A DNA stretch of 64,000 nt from Agromyces salentinus (GTDB lineage Bacteria; Actinomycetota; Actinomycetes; Actinomycetales; Microbacteriaceae): the NCBI RefSeq assembly GCF_009749395.1, contig NZ_WBIR01000009.1, positions 1 through 64,000 on the forward strand, written 5' to 3'. Shown piece after piece: positions 63,327 to 64,000 of the stretch. Both the position numbers and the translations under genes were made by a program. How positions within the stretch are numbered: position 1 is the stretch's first letter; each line of letters starts with the position of its first letter. The notes below the pieces were generated by a model. It did no database searches. It saw nothing but the letters and a program-made list of their open reading frames with translations, and was not told where the DNA came from.

Positions 63327-64000
63327 TGCCCAAGCGCGACGACATCAACAGCGTCCTCGTCATCGGATCCGGTCCGATCGTCATCGGACAGGCGGCGGAG
63401 TTCGACTACTCCGGCACCCAGGCGTGCCGGGTCCTCCGCGCCGAGGGGGTGCGCGTCATCCTCGTGAACCCGAACCCCGCGACGATCATGACGGATCCCG
63501 ACTTCGCCGACGCGACGTACATCGAGCCCATCACGCCCGAGATCATCGAGTCGATCATCATCAAGGAGCGCCCGGATGCGGTGCTGCCGACGCTCGGAGG
63601 CCAGACGGCGCTGAACGCGGCGATCGCGCTGCACGACGCCGGCATCCTGCAGAAGCACGGCGTCGAGCTCATCGGCGCCAAGGTGGAGGCCATCCGCAAG
63701 GGCGAGGACCGCCAGCTGTTCAAGGACCTCGTCATCGAGGCCGGCGCCGGCGTCGCCCGATCGCACGTGGCCAAGACGCTCGATGATGCGAAGACCTTCG
63801 CCGAAGACCTCGGCTACCCGTTGGTCGTGCGTCCGTCGTTCACGATGGGCGGCCTCGGGTCGGGCTTCGCGTACACCGAGGAGGACCTCGTGCGCATCGT
63901 CACGCAGGGCCTGCACGACTCGCCGACCACCGAGGTGCTCCTCGAGGAGTCGATCCTCGGCTGGAAGGAGTACGAGCTCGAGCTCATGCGCGACACGGCC
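63326..64000 (+). CDS. carB: Carbamoyl-phosphate synthase large subunit (5' part, cut by window edge)
   Basis: The first 225 of about 1,100 residues. It begins [35 protein letters not shown], the usual CarB start, then [19 protein letters not shown] and the ATP-grasp start [20 protein letters not shown] overlaps the carA TGA. Last gene in view of the pyrR-pyrB-pyrC-(membrane gene)-carA-carB operon. Confidence 0.97.
   Translation, partial: MPKRDDINSVLVIGSGPIVIGQAAEFDYSGTQACRVLRAEGVRVILVNPNPATIMTDPDFADATYIEPITPEIIESIIIKERPDAVLPTLGGQTALNAAIALHDAGILQKHGVELIGAKVEAIRKGEDRQLFKDLVIEAGAGVARSHVAKTLDDAKTFAEDLGYPLVVRPSFTMGGLGSGFAYTEEDLVRIVTQGLHDSPTTEVLLEESILGWKEYELELMRDTA

Noticed and set aside
1..64000. 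CRISPR array, prophage, integron or restriction-modification system
   Set aside because: No regularly spaced repeats, phage structural genes, integrase (apart from the transposase tail) or methylase genes were seen.

Overview
This window comes from a high-GC actinobacterium, most likely Microbacteriaceae (an Agromyces- or Microbacterium-like genome). Reasons: very high GC in every gene, many GTG starts, ATGA/GTGA stop-start overlaps, the order yebC-ruvC-ruvA-ruvB-yajC-secD-secF-rel, the order ruvX-mltG-aroE-aroC-aroK-aroB-aroQ-efp-nusB, pyrR-pyrB-pyrC-(PH-like membrane gene)-carA-carB, a GlnR-type box before amt, and actinobacterial families such as DUF3000 and the HRDC RNase D. It is a chromosomal segment. 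The only mobile DNA is the tail of an IS481-type transposase cut by the left edge. I saw no prophage, CRISPR array or rRNA.

Layout. 1-9.3 kb: transposase tail, then on the minus strand a beta-oxidation pair (thiolase then multifunctional FadB), RNase D, DUF3000, a convergent alpha/beta hydrolase, a SufE-like protein with its rhodanese partner, and divergent ZapE. 9.3-12.4 kb: ammonium transporter with a GlnR-like box, an orphan PemK/MazF-like gene, and four tRNA genes (Val-CAC on minus; Gly-GCC, Cys-GCA, Val-GAC on plus). 12.4-22.9 kb: the most distinctive region, a glycan cluster built around the ADP/GDP-heptose pathway: two HldE-like bifunctional kinase/nucleotidyltransferases, GmhA-like isomerase, GmhB-like phosphatase, three family-9 (heptosyltransferase-type) and two GT4/GT1-type glycosyltransferases, and a classical SDR. 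Six of these genes overlap head to tail on the minus strand. 22.9-26.1 kb: a SigB/SigF-type sigma factor and a secreted GH87-type alpha-1,3-glucanase with a repeat-rich upstream region.

26.3-42.4 kb is mostly housekeeping: thrS and a HIT protein; pyridoxal metabolism (pdxY, divergent pdxR and pdxST); a DUF1697 gene; yebC-ruvCAB; yajC-secDF; rel. 42.3-51 kb: an AbiEi-antitoxin-like gene antisense to the rel tail, a DUF349 protein, a membrane-anchored cyclophilin, rarA, rpsD, a small membrane protein, alaS and ruvX. 51-58 kb: mltG and the shikimate genes, efp, nusB. A DoxX gene sits between two strong terminators. 58.7-64 kb: the pyrimidine operon, with a PyrR-binding loop that overlaps the pyrR ribosome binding site; carB runs off the right edge.

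Signals beyond the genes: a non-strand-biased octamer (CGGATGCC/GGCATCCG) that I count about 45 times in 64 kb against a rough expectation of 5-6; at least five genes whose -10 box lies 6-7 bases before the start codon (leaderless mRNAs); and operator-like repeats at amt, pdxR/pdxS, pyrR and the glucanase gene. All assignments are from reading the sequence; no database search was run.
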